DNA of 64,000 nucleotides from Ophiodon elongatus (GCA_016806645.1 JACSYO010000415.1:6436001-6500000); one strand, 5' to 3'; positions 36,601-46,916 are shown, counted from the first letter of the stretch. Program-made: numbers and translations. Notes: generated by a model from the letters alone, not told the origin.

Positions 36601-37350
36601 CTCCAAACACGTTTAAGAAATAAATATATATATATAAATGGTCAGATTCATAAATGAAATCATATTAAAATATCTTCTTGGAATTAGTAAGTGTACAAAA
36701 CTGCCCGGAAAGAAACAAAAACAAAACAATATCTCAGAACAAATACAAGTTTACATATTGGACATATTTACATATCGGAAATAATCCTGGCAACATTTTC
36801 TCTAAAATCTTTTTTTTACTATTATTATTTTTTCTTGAAAAAAATGTTTCCCTCATCTGTATTGAATAGCACTGCTTTAGACTTTTGGACTGGTCCAACA
36901 TTGAGAAACGACACACAACGCATGAGATTTTCAGATTTCCTTTCAGGTCAGAAAAAAATAAATATATCTAGTTAAGTCCCTTCATCGCTCCCCCTTGAGG
37001 AATTATTATTTTCTTTTCTCCGAATCCAGCGTTTTAATATAATACAGTGGATTTATGGGACAAAGGAAAACGGTGTGGTTGTAACCAGATTGGAACATCT
37101 AAAAACAACAGGAACCAAAAATAAAAAATCATGTACAGGCGTGATATTCCGACATGGGGCACTGAAGTTACCTGAGTTATTATTACTTTTCATTTCGTAT
37201 GTGACCAATCTCTCGTGAAGTGTTTGGAATACAACAGGATTATCAGGCAGTGAGCAGTGTGAGAGACAGCGCTCTGTGGTGACAACCAGGGACCTGTAAA
37301 CATGGGATTTATTGTGTTTTAAGCCTATGGCGATCAGCCCCACTCACAAT

Positions 37351-37356
37351 TTTATT
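37351..37356 (-). terminator. pou3f1: Candidate pou3f1 poly(A) signal
   Basis: TTTATT on the plus strand is AATAAA on the transcript strand, about 1.05 kb after the stop codon. A weaker ATTAAA equivalent lies closer, at 38031-38036, and another AATAAA equivalent farther off at 35736-35741, so the true end of the 3' UTR is uncertain. The intervening sequence is AT-rich with T and A homopolymers, including T22 at 37478-37499. Confidence 0.35.
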
Positions 37357-37373
37357 AACAAATATAAAATTGC

Positions 37374-37397
37374 AATAATAATAATAATAATAATAAT
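37374..37397. repeat. (ATA)8 microsatellite
   Basis: Uninterrupted AAT/ATA triplets within the probable pou3f1 3' flank. Confidence 0.9.
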
Positions 37398-38409
37398 ATC
37401 AACGAAACAATAAGTGCTCCATGCAAATAAAACAATCATTTGAAAACAATCAACCCCCCTAAATAAAAGAAAATGCGTTTTTTTTTTTTTTTTTTTTTTA
37501 AAGAATTCCCCTTTTAGCGTCTGGTGCTGTTTGCAAATTTCGACGTGGTCAGCTTCAAAGCGTGAAATAGTATTTGAAGGCATGCAGTCAGAACTTAAAC
37601 GTCCTGTTGCATTTGGACATTTTTCGTGAAATGGTGTCTGGCCTTAATTATGAGTGTTTCGGGTGCCATAATTTCCATCACTTCACCACCATCAACTCCC
37701 ACTGAGTAAACAGGAAGAAAAAAAAAAAAAAAAAGAGAGGCTGCTCTGATGAGTTCCAGCGCCTATAGCAAATAATGAAAGAAATCATAGACAGTCTGCA
37801 GAAAGAGAGACACTGAAGTTAAAGTATTTCCAAACCAAAACATCACACGTAATAGAACAAAGAAAGTATACACTAATATTCAGAAATCTGGTTAATCAGT
37901 TGAAGCCTGAAAAAGCATAATGTTCATTCAGTGTAGATCTCCAGTGTTGGTCGTTTTCAGGCAGCCACCTCGTTCTGGTGAGCGCCAACAGTTCGTGGTA
38001 CACCAGGAGGAGATGGCCTCGGTTGCCACATTTAATTACTCCCCATTTGAAACAGCCATGGGATATCAAATTTACTTTATATGCCTTCTCCTCCATATAA
38101 TTTTGGTAAATAAAGATCTTTGTTTCACTTTAAATGCGCACGGAATCAGTAATAGCGAATATTTTTTTTGTCTTTTTTCTTTTGTTTTGTTTTTTGTTGT
38201 TTTTTTTTTTTTTCTTCTTCTTCTTAACATTTTCTCTCTTTGCCACCTATTTGTTGACGATCTCCGAATACTAAGGACAAAACTGTTCAACTTTTCCACG
38301 TCTCTTTTCTCTCAGGAAAACAAAAGCCAAACTTAAATACTGTAAACTCCATAGTCCCTTTCCCTTTTCTATCCCCCTGCCGAAATGCGCGGATTGTTCA
38401 TGAAAACAG

Positions 38410-39537
38410 TCACTGTACAGGACTCTGTAGTGTGCGGTGTAGAGGAGGGGTCTCTGCTTGGGAATATACGTCCTCCATATTCGGGTGAGGGACCCCAATT
38501 GGTGTCATTCTTTTCTCTTTCTGTCTTCTGTTGCAAAACCAAACGCGGACAACCTCTTTTTCCAACTGCAGAGTGTTGGCTAAACTGGTGATTTCATGAG
38601 CAGACGGCTTTGGGCATTTTAAGAAATGATTCTCCAGCGCCCCTTTCACCCCCACTTCAATGGAGGTCCTCTTCTTTCGTTTCCTGCCCTGCGCAGCAAT
38701 CTTGTCCAAATTGGTGGGACTGCCCGTGTTTGAGTCTGTCTCCTCCAGCCACTTGTTTAGGAGCGGCTTAAGTTTGCACATGTTCTTGAAGCTGAGCTGC
38801 AGCGCCTCAAACCTGCAGATTGTGGTCTGAGAAAAGACGTTTCCGTACAGGGTGCCTAAGGCCAAGCCCACGTCCGCCTGCGTAAAGCCCAGTTTGATCC
38901 GCCGCTGCTTGAACTGCTTGGCGAACTGCTCCAGGTCGTCGGAGCTGGGCGCGTCCTCGTCCGAGTGGTCCTGGTGGTGGCTGAACGCCTGCTGGGGCGA
39001 CTCCATCTGGTTGTCGTGGCTGCCCGAGTCGTCGTGGAGCGGGTCCCGCATGCCGTGGTGCAGGGCGCCGGGCTGGGGACTCAGCATCGCGTTGAGGTTT
39101 GTGTATCCAGGCTGCGAGTACACCAGAGACTGGTGGCCGTTGGATGCAGGGGACAGCGGGGACAAGTGGTGCGTCGTGGCGGGCGCCCACGAACCATGGT
39201 GGGTGCTCTGCGTCTGCTGGTGCACCAGGTGAGATCTGTGGTGGAAGCCGGTGCTCAGGTCCTCCCGGGTCGTCTGCACGCTGGCTTTGTGCTCCTGCTG
39301 TCCGATGTGGGTGCCGCTGGACCAGTCGGTGTTGGAGGTGGGCAGCCACTGGTGGTGCGTCAGGCTCATCGGGTGTCCCGTGTTGGTAGCCGCAAGCCCT
39401 TGCAAGTACTCGTGGTGCATCATTTTCTGCACCTCTCTGTAGGTCGTCCCCTGATGCATCCTATCCGAATCCGGATGCATGAGCGGGTTAGACGGTAAGG
39501 AGTTATTCCTCGGAATATACTGAGCTGTTGTCGCCAT
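38410..39537 (-). CDS. pou3f1: POU class 3 homeobox 1 transcription factor (Oct-6/SCIP/Tst-1 type), single exon
   Basis: Role (family knowledge): nuclear activator/repressor binding octamer DNA (ATGCAAAT), acting in neural progenitors, Schwann-cell myelination and epidermis. The 375-residue product starts MATTAQYIPRNNSLP, the class-III/POU3F1 N terminus, with PLMHPDSDRMHQG and TYREVQKMMHHEYLQGL following. Residues 1-190 are His/Ser/Gln-rich. The POU-specific domain is about 196-270 (SSDDLEQFAKQFKQRRIKLG, base-contact Gln220, Gln237, Thr238), then a linker. The basic RKRKKR (285-290) opens the POU homeodomain (about 286-345) with WFCNRRQKEKR; Val332, Cys335 and Asn336 are positions 47, 50 and 51. 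The C terminus HRTLQSPVQ resembles the mammalian POU3F1 tail. It is shorter than human (451) because the Gly/Ala/His homopolymers are absent, as expected in fish. No introns, as usual for POU3 genes. The frame stays open 34 codons upstream to another ATG, but the family start at 39537 has the better context (GAGCC ATG G). Convergent with utp11. Confidence 0.97.
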   Translation of the reverse strand: MATTAQYIPRNNSLPSNPLMHPDSDRMHQGTTYREVQKMMHHEYLQGLAATNTGHPMSLTHHQWLPTSNTDWSSGTHIGQQEHKASVQTTREDLSTGFHHRSHLVHQQTQSTHHGSWAPATTHHLSPLSPASNGHQSLVYSQPGYTNLNAMLSPQPGALHHGMRDPLHDDSGSHDNQMESPQQAFSHHQDHSDEDAPSSDDLEQFAKQFKQRRIKLGFTQADVGLALGTLYGNVFSQTTICRFEALQLSFKNMCKLKPLLNKWLEETDSNTGSPTNLDKIAAQGRKRKKRTSIEVGVKGALENHFLKCPKPSAHEITSLANTLQLEKEVVRVWFCNRRQKEKRMTPIGVPHPNMEDVYSQAETPPLHRTLQSPVQ

Positions 39538-39720
39538 GGCTCCTACTTCGAAAACTGACGAGCACTTCGGAGGTCTCCAGGCTTTAGAGCCAAAACGCAA
39601 CAACCTGCTCTGGGAGGTCTTGTGGAAGAGCGAAGACACGCCCCCCTTCCGCTTGTATTGGCTCCTCTCCGCTTCAAGCTCACTAGGGACATATTCAATA
39701 GGCGCAAGGTTTCAGAGCCT
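39538..39720 (-). promoter_or_regulatory. pou3f1: pou3f1 5' UTR and proximal promoter
   Basis: On the transcript strand, a CCAAT box (plus-strand ATTGG at 39657-39661) lies 120 nt before the start codon. A GC-box-like GGGGGGCG element (plus strand about 39639-39646) lies nearer. No clear TATA box is in range. The coding exon and this flank are CpG-dense compared with the AT-rich surroundings. The exact transcription start is unknown. Confidence 0.5.
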
Positions 39721-39874
39721 GCTACAGCACAGGATGGGTAGAGCTCCGATCTTACATATGTTATAGAAAAACATATGTTCTATTTATTAAATGTCTCTTT
39801 GAGTTTTTAACAGCACTCGTCTCATTTCGTAGACCTGCGCACAGATAGCCTCCCGTCTATCTGGGAGACATTTC

Positions 39875-39894
39875 GCTCTCTCTCTCTCTCCCTA

Positions 39895-39931
<37 letters not shown>

Positions 39932-39934
39932 GCC
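39875..39934. repeat. Imperfect (CT)n microsatellite
   Basis: CT dinucleotides with CCTAT and CG interruptions, about 340 bp before the pou3f1 start codon, so in its upstream regulatory flank. Confidence 0.9.
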
Positions 39935-41316
39935 TCTCTCTCCCCAATTCTCCCCAAAGAAGGTGAACAGTGCAGCAGCGGGGTTTGATTAGGTTTCCCT
40001 GAGTTTAGATCGGTTGTTTTGCAAATAACCACGTGGGGGAGTACGGGGATCTTTTTGAAGGTTTGGCTCTAACCCCCTCCGACATACACACATGCACTTA
40101 CGAACACGCACCCGTGCACCTTTATAATAGGTCACTGATGATTATAGCGCTCCTCATTTTAAATAGATTATAAGGCGCGATGCTCCAGCTCCGCAGCCGC
40201 CCACACAACGAGAGGCGTGTAAATAAGCGCCATGTGATGTGTCTGTGAATGCCGCTCTAAATGTGTGACAAATTTCGGAGCATTTGCTCTATTTCAAAGC
40301 CTCCGCGTATGCCATTTATTTGTATTGTCTCGGTAAATTCCAATGTTGTAGATGATCTCATCATCACAACCCACTTAGACGATAGGCCAAGTATACGCTT
40401 CCTCTACCCCCCCCCCCCTCTCCTCCGCCCCCCCCCCCCTCCCCACACACACGCACGCGCGCATGCACATATAGTGCAGGTGACAGATATCATATACAGT
40501 TCATTCAGTATCTTATTTTGTAATCCAGAAGGTTAAGTGCCATATCTGATAATTATCATTTATCATAAAACAGTCTATTCCTTTTTTTACAAGACATTGT
40601 ATCCTCACTGCCAAGCTGCTGCGGTTTTCCCTGGAAATTTAGACTTATACATAAAATAGGCTATATATTTTTTTTTTTTATCATTTACCTCTCGAAGCAT
40701 TTTACTAAGCAGCAACTTGCAGAGAGAAACCTTGTGTTTCTTCCTCCTGGCTCCTTCCTCACTACCTCTCCCGGTTGATCTGATTATTTTTCCCTTCACG
40801 TTTTGTCCCAATAGCAAATTACCAATTCTATGAATTGCAAAGCAGCCTCAGAGACGCTGAGGGGTAGAGAGAAGGGGGGTGGTGGGGGGGGGAGATGCGA
40901 AGATTGAAAGGGATCTTTGCAAACACAATCACGTTCTTAAATGGAAATGCGGGGCTTTAAACAAATCTTACATCTCTCCCGTTCCATTCGCCTAAAACTC
41001 TGCAATCAGGCACATGTTCCACTCCTTCTAAAACAGGAGCTTTTTGGAAGGTTTTTCACGCGCAACAGTCCCATTTTAATCATTTACCTGAAAGCAATGT
41101 TTTGCCTTTTTTCTCCTCTCTTTTTTTCCCCCCTCTCTGCCGCGTGTTTGTTTGTTGTCATCTTCCCCACGCGACTACTCCCTGTCTATTCACAGGACGA
41201 CTCAACTCTAGTGTTCATTTTAATCCGGGACTACATGACTAAAAGGTGAGTTGTCTCCTTTCCGCTGTGACCGCGTCCTTGCTGTACTCTTGTCTCCAGC
41301 GTTAACGATGTACCGA

Positions 41317-41351
<35 letters not shown>

Positions 41352-41690
41352 TGTGTGTGTGTCTGTGTGTGTGGGGAAGATGTTGTCGGGGTCACAGGTG
41401 CTCGTCATCATCTCTTGAAAGGCGTGGTTTTTGTCCACCCGCTCTTTATATATTTATTTGAGACAAGTGGGAGACAATCCGCGCGAGTTATCGGCGTGTC
41501 CTTTTAAGGGCAATTTATTAGTAACAACGTCAGATTTGAAGATATATGAAGATGCTTTTTTTTTCTCCAGAGCAATGTACATTTTCACTGGCTGCATTCG
41601 TCATAGATCTCATTTTAAGAAAACACTTTTAATGATTAATCGGGTACATTTTGCAAACATTTTTTTTTTCTTCTCTTTGATTCTCGATGA
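39935..41690. other. pou3f1 upstream noncoding region
   Basis: Contains two poly-C runs at about 40408-40440 next to CACACACGCACGCGCG, T runs near 40668-40680, and a TG microsatellite at 41321-41373. About 40140-40350 is a complex island with a TAAATAGATTATAAGGCGCG stretch that could be regulatory. No gene recognised. Confidence 0.45.
41321..41373. repeat. (GT)n microsatellite with CTGT interruptions
   Basis: GT dinucleotides interrupted twice by CTG, about 53 bp. Confidence 0.95.
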
Positions 41691-41850
41691 ATAATAATTT
41701 GCATGATTAAAGTGCCCAATCTTGACCCGGGGTGGATTGAACTATAAAAGCATTATGCCAATACATGTATTTGACATGTACATGTATTGAACTCCGCATT
41801 ATTTATTGCAATTATAGTTGAGAGAATATAACCGGGGGAATCCAATAAAA
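41690..41850. promoter_or_regulatory. Enhancer-like island with octamer and inverted repeat
   Basis: GAATAATAATTTGCATGATTAAAG holds a perfect octamer (ATTTGCAT, 41697-41704) next to a TGATTAAA site. Then come inverted arms CAATACATGTA (41759-41769) and TACATGTATTG (41779-41789) with a 9-nt spacer, and further TTATTGCAATTATA words. The island lies about 2.2 kb upstream of the pou3f1 start. Confidence 0.4.
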
Positions 41851-42059
41851 CGTAAATAAATAAATGACACAGAAGACTATGATGCACAGAGCTTCTCTAA
41901 CGCGACTCGGTAATGGGAAGTCTCAGCGAGGACGTTTCTTATTGTCAGAGCTAAAACTCCTGAGAGACTTCAGTGTCTGCGAGTCGCTGCTATGACTCTC
42001 CATGCAGCTCTCGGTTAATGAAGATGCGTTAGCCATTCAGTCATTCTTGTCCCCCAGTC

Positions 42060-42311
42060 TATAAAAAGCAGTGGTTTCTGCCACACAGAGCCAGTCTTGT
42101 GCTTTGCCATGCCAGCGAGGAGCTGCTGGAAAAGAAAGATCCAGATGCTTTGGCCCTTTTGTGAAGAATATGGCCTTGTGTGCGCTGAGGTGCATTTTTG
42201 CCAGGACGCACGAGGTTTCCATGGTGCGCTCGATGAAAGGGATCACACAGAAGTTTGTGGTGAATGACGGGCCGTACAGGAAAAGCGGCTGGAAATGAAC
42301 ACGATATGATG

Positions 42312-42348
<37 letters not shown>
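42060..42348 (+). other. TATA-box-led segment with overlapping open frames and terminal A32
   Basis: TATAAAAA at 42060-42067 is followed by about 240 bp of balanced sequence open in several frames on both strands (plus 42071-42298; minus 42037-42384). It then passes into a 32-nt A run (42317-42348). The A run at the 3' side of a non-AT-rich block could mark a retroposed copy. I do not recognise any of the translations, and several open frames in one block argue against a single constrained reading. No flanking direct repeat was found. Confidence 0.3.
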
Positions 42349-42350
<2 letters not shown>

Positions 42351-43380
42351 CAGAACGATAAAAGGAAGGAGTCGCGAGGCACACAGTGTGAACCGCGCAG
42401 ACGAGTGTGGAGGAAGTTGGCTGACCCTTTCACCAGAAATAAGTGTGTGCACAAGTATCTTCTTTGTGTCACCCTGAAAACATAATTCTCTGATTTATTC
42501 TTCACTTTCTCGCGAGTTTCTTTCCTGTGGCGTCTTGACATAAAGCGAACATGCAGGAACTGGAGAGACAAAAAAAACAAAAAAAAACTGACTCTCAAAA
42601 TAATTTTAACATGCACAGGACACTAACCGTGCCCAAACATAATTTGCTTGCTTTATTTTTTACTTTTGGAAACGATCTTCAACTAAATGCAGCGAGTGTA
42701 TTTCTGTGCTTCTGTAATTTAGGGGATTATTTATTAGAATGAGGTTTTTTTTCTTTTTTTTTTCCTCGGTCAGTCACGTGTTAATCTTTCCCCTCAGTCT
42801 GCTTAATATGCAGCAGTTATTGTGAGGACGCACCTCAACCAATAGGACCCCATCGACCCTTCAATTAAACAACTTTCTCTCTTCTGTCTCTCGGTGCAGG
42901 GCTGCACTGTAGGCCGAAAGAATAAATAATGATGTGTAAAAATGACCCATGACAACTACAGTGAAGAGTTTCCCCGCATAAGATGATGAAATAATGCGGA
43001 AAATAAAATAGTGTTATTAATCAGAAAACAACTGAAAATAATCCAAACTTGAATTGGATGTTTTTAAAGCGAAAAGTTAGATTTTAGGACAGGTTATTTT
43101 GGTCCTCATCCTAAGGTTATAAATATGCAAACATTGAAGTAAAGTTTAAGCTAGAAATCGAGTGTTATTACCACAGGTACACCTGAAATAATACGCTCAC
43201 ACTCCTAAAACGGCCTCGGCCTCACATTAGATGTTAAATACAAGTCTTCCTCAATTCCAGGGGGAACATTTCGACCTGCCACGAGCTATGTTTAGATTTT
43301 AAAATTCATGTGATGTACCCTCCAACTACAGCGAGTAGAATATTATCCACCAACGCACTCAATCAGATAATTGTATTTCG
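42349..43380. other. Noncoding stretch
   Basis: No gene recognised. About 42765-42870 is a complex segment with CAGTCACGTGTTAATC (E-box CACGTG), TGCTTAATATGCAGCAG, CAACCAATAGGACC and CTTCAATTAAAC, enhancer-like in texture. Confidence 0.4.
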
Positions 43381-43629
43381 TTTCCAGTTTTTTTTTTTTT
43401 TTTTTTGATAGACATGCGTAATAGGCACTAAATATGCAATGGGGGAAAAAAACCTGTTTGCCCATCCATTTTGAAGACCAAATCGTCCCGTGCTTTTCAG
43501 GTAACTTTTTTTGCTTTCTTTTTTTGGCTAATGAACTTGGGCTATTCTGCCAGCATCCCCCTGAGAATGCAAAAAAAAAAAGGGGGGGGGGGGCGCTTTT
43601 CTTGTGGTAAAAGGTGCGAGTTTCTTCCT

Positions 43630-43760
43630 CTATCTCTCGGCTAATTAGGCGGGGTCTGAACACGCCAGAATGAATATTCATGAATGGCACCAGCGCGCAA
43701 TTAGTAGTGGAGAGAGTTCCCAACTTCAATCCCCCAAACAACGCAGCTTGCAGAGGAATG
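43630..43760. promoter_or_regulatory. Candidate pou3f1 upstream enhancer with MORE-like POU palindrome
   Basis: Within about 100 bp: palindromic CTAATTAG (43641-43648), the perfect 12-bp palindrome ATGAATATTCAT (43670-43681), overlapping palindrome ATTCATGAAT (43676-43685), and GCGCAATTAGTAG. POU proteins can dimerise on MORE sites of the type ATGCATATGCAT, and the palindrome differs from that by one symmetric substitution. The cluster sits about 4.1 kb upstream of the pou3f1 start codon, consistent with autoregulation. This is inference from motifs only. Confidence 0.45.
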
Positions 43761-44322
43761 GGGTACCGGTCCCCCCCTACTCCATGTGTCTCTGCTTCTG
43801 CTCAAGCACTCTTTGAGCCCCTCACTTATTCTGTCAACTCTTATCAGCCAGTCTCCTGCTCCCGTTTTCAAAGCAGCCACCAACATAAGTGACTTGTCCA
43901 CTTCATGTAAATCTCCACCTTGGGAATAACTGCTAATCCAATTAGATTTCTCAGTAACTTCTGAAGTGGTCCAAACAGATATTTATCGTGTCACTTGAGG
44001 TTTTGGAGCTCTTTCGAGTCATGACAAGTATACCAAATGTAATTTTGAAATTTCAATATCTTTAAGTCTGAATTTTAAAACACTTCACATGTCTCACGCT
44101 CAAGCCACGAGGTTGAAGACCTACTTGCAGCAGAAACTGACACACAACCTGTGTGCACCATGCCGCTTAATGACACGTATCATTAAACGACACACAATTT
44201 CAAAAGCACCACACCTCACTCTTTCAAATCCCCTGAATTGCCAATGGCCCCCGGTGCACACATCCTCTGACATCCCCTGAAGCCTCCCTCTACCTGTCTC
44301 GTGGTTCGTGTGTCACGCCGGC

Positions 44323-44354
44323 GTGAGCCTTAGCCTGTGTGAGCCTTAGCCTGT
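44323..44354. repeat. Tandem repeat, 2 x 16 bp
   Basis: GTGAGCCTTAGCCTGT occurs twice head to tail without mismatch. Confidence 0.95.
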
Positions 44355-45305
44355 GTGGCTGGCCGCCCGCCCGTCCGCCCGCCGAGGACCCACAATCCTC
44401 TGCTTTGAATTCAAGGTGATTCTTATCCCCGACCCCCTCCTGGCCCAGCGCGTTTGCCTCTTGCCTCCATAAAGACGTGTTTATGTATGTATGTATGTGC
44501 AGAGGGGAACACGGGGAGGTTTTTCAAGGGTTGGGGGGAGATAAGCAGAGGAGTTTGAGGCCGGTGAATATGGATGGGGTCCCTGCTTTTAGAGAGCACC
44601 GCTGATAGAGAGGTAAACAGCTCCTGGCCAGGAGAAGGAAGAAGGGGGAGAGGTGGTGGAGGGGGTGGGGTGGTGTGTGTGTGGGGGGGGGGGTTGATGC
44701 ATGCACTGGCATACATTTGAGGCCTAACTCCATATCCCTCTCCCTCGGTTATTCACTCACCATCTCTGAGGACTATCTATCATTATTCCTTCACCTTATT
44801 CGGTTGTTATATTGTCGAGTTCCTGCTTTTCGGACAATCTTGTGGATTTCGACAATGAGGTTCCATTATCAATACACGGAGAGCGAGGGTGGTGGCAAAC
44901 CTGATTTCCGGCTCAGAAGTTTTTGGTCTCCCAGTGCTGATGCTGCATTTCAAAGAACGGCAAAATCAGTGCAGGTTATATGCTACAGGTGGTGTTGTTT
45001 TTGTGCATATGTGAACCGTCAGTTATTACTGCCAGTCATGGTAACTATTGTTACGATTATCGCCATCCTCATTGAGCATCAATCACATCTCCATTAAAAC
45101 TCCACTCTCTTCTCTTCTCTTCTCGTTATGATGATGACACATGCCGAGAACGTGATGATTTTAGACTTCTGACCCCCTCTCGTTTTCTTTCTCTCTCTCT
45201 TCCTATCTTTTCCTCTCCTGCCAGATCCTGCGAGGCTGAGCGGCCGGCCAACACAAAGGCCGTGACCCAACAGGACACAGCAGGAGTGAGTCGACGTGTC
45301 TCAAA

Positions 45306-45306
<1 letters not shown>

Positions 45307-45334
<28 letters not shown>
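45307..45334. repeat. (TG)14 microsatellite
   Basis: Uninterrupted TG repeat followed by TATGTGCGCGAG. Confidence 0.95.
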
Positions 45335-45345
<11 letters not shown>

Positions 45346-46077
45346 GTGTGCAAACATGTTGCCTGGTGTGGTAAGTCTGTTGTTCATGACTCTGATAGGT
45401 CCATTCCAGCATCTTCACCCTTTTATTTTAGAGTTGAGTAGTAACAAGCATGGCTTTATGTGTGTGTAAAAGAGAGAGATACTTATTCGCAGTATGTAAA
45501 CAACATGTTGTCCCTTCAATATTAGGTCAACAAAAGACGTTAAAAGCAGTTTGGTCGAAACCCAAAATGCATGTTCATTTGCTGAAGAAGTCCTGATTCG
45601 TTGACTATCGGGAGTCTTCACCTGACAGCCTCAAAGTGCTGCAGTTTTTTTTAAACTTGAGCGCATCAGTCGGAATGGGTTTCTGTTTTGCTTTTTTAAA
45701 GTATAATGTTTTGGGGCATTTTCATTCCTTCATTAAAAAGCTGAAAGTGGAGAGATAACAAGAACACAAGGATATGAGGAATGACGGCCCAGTCTGCTTT
45801 GAACCAAGGAAGTTGCAGTGCACCATAACCTCCAAACCACAAGGGTGCCGATTTCTGTTTTTGTTTTAATATAGTTTTTGCTGTTGCAAAATTAAATGGT
45901 GAATAAAGTTAACTTTATTTGGTGAAGAGCATCTTCTTTGCATTTGGCTATTTCAGAGTAGTTGTTTTGTTCCACAGGTAAGCCCTCTCAGGCCCTGACT
46001 TTTCTTTAGGGCAGCTGCTTAGTTTTAGCCCACTTGATTGCTCTCTTGGCCGCGACACAACACATAAACTCTCTCTC

Positions 46078-46082
<5 letters not shown>

Positions 46083-46109
<27 letters not shown>
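46083..46109. repeat. (CA)13 microsatellite
   Basis: Uninterrupted CA repeat, immediately left of an enhancer-like island. Confidence 0.95.
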
Positions 46110-46111
<2 letters not shown>

Positions 46112-46124
46112 CAGAACTTCCACA

Positions 46125-46285
46125 CTAAGGCCCCACCGCAAAGTTATTAATGAGCTGTTTAATTTTAATTAGATAGTAATTCATGTTAATGCCTGCTTAA
46201 TGGAGCCAAATAATTCCCCTCGGTCACTCGGGGTCTTTATGCTTCGTTTACCAGCCCCTGCAGTTATTCTCTGGCTTTTGTTTTT
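46125..46285. promoter_or_regulatory. Candidate conserved noncoding element, dense in homeodomain sites
   Basis: About 150 bp with TTATTAATGAGCTG, TTTAATTTTAATTAGATAG, TAATTCATGTTAATGCC, TGCTTAATGG and CCAAATAATTCCCC, then balanced sequence to 46285. At least seven TAAT/ATTA cores fall in about 80 bp without being simple AT repeat. Among the most enhancer-like segments of the desert by eye. Confidence 0.42.
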
Positions 46286-46885
46286 ATATTACATTTCCAA
46301 GTCTTCTTTTCTTTTTTTTTTTTTTCCAAGCCCTGAGTGAATGATGAAACAGTAAAAAGGGGAAACATATGGGGTGAGTGAAGCTTGTGAGTGTGTTTGT
46401 GTGTCAAAGAGTGTCAGTGTCTATCAGTAAGAGTGAAAGCTATTATTCATACGTTTGTGTTTTATGTGTGTTTATATTTCATTTTTATTCCGACAGCTTG
46501 TTTAATTAACTGTGTTTTTGTCCATGAATGTATGTGTGTGTGATACATTGAAATACTAAACCACACACCCACACACACTGACTCTCTTAATGCACAGGCC
46601 ACTACAGTAAATGCCTGAAGTCAGACCAAAGAAAAGGTCAAACTCAGGATTGAAAACTAAGCAGGGTTAAACCCTCAGGTTAAGGTGCAGGTACCAAGAC
46701 ATTTGCAAGTGGGAGGTCGTGACCTTTTTGTCCAGGCCAGGGCTCGAGGTAAATTGACGCTGCCTCTTCTCACGTGTGCATCCAGCAGGCTGCTGCTAGG
46801 GGAAGCATTTGTTTGACACCGCCCCACCTTGAAGTTCAAACATCGGTAAGGCTGTGTAGGAGTGACCACACCGGCTCGGACCACC

Positions 46886-46912
<27 letters not shown>
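46886..46912. repeat. (GT)13 microsatellite
   Basis: Uninterrupted GT repeat ending in TATGGGG. Confidence 0.95.

Positions 46913-46916
<4 letters not shown>

Larger units (their letters stand above)
43761..46080. other. Noncoding stretch with small tandem repeats
   Basis: Contains a perfect 2 x 16-bp tandem repeat at 44323-44354, a CCCG-rich patch (44360-44385), a TATG run near 44481-44498, a G-rich tract near 44640-44695, and a TG microsatellite at 45307-45334. No gene recognised; the 140-codon plus-strand frame at 44675-45097 has no recognisable domain. Confidence 0.45.

Noticed and set aside
38807..39498. Long overlapping open frames within pou3f1 (minus alternate frame 38807-39349; plus strand 38852-39232, 38965-39498, 39099-39389)
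   Set aside because: They are shadows of the GC-rich, stop-poor pou3f1 coding exon. None has a recognisable domain, and the conserved frame is clear.
42059..42616. 185-codon minus-strand open frame with a long Phe run
   Set aside because: The Phe run is the translated A32 homopolymer on the other strand. The frame has no recognisable homology.
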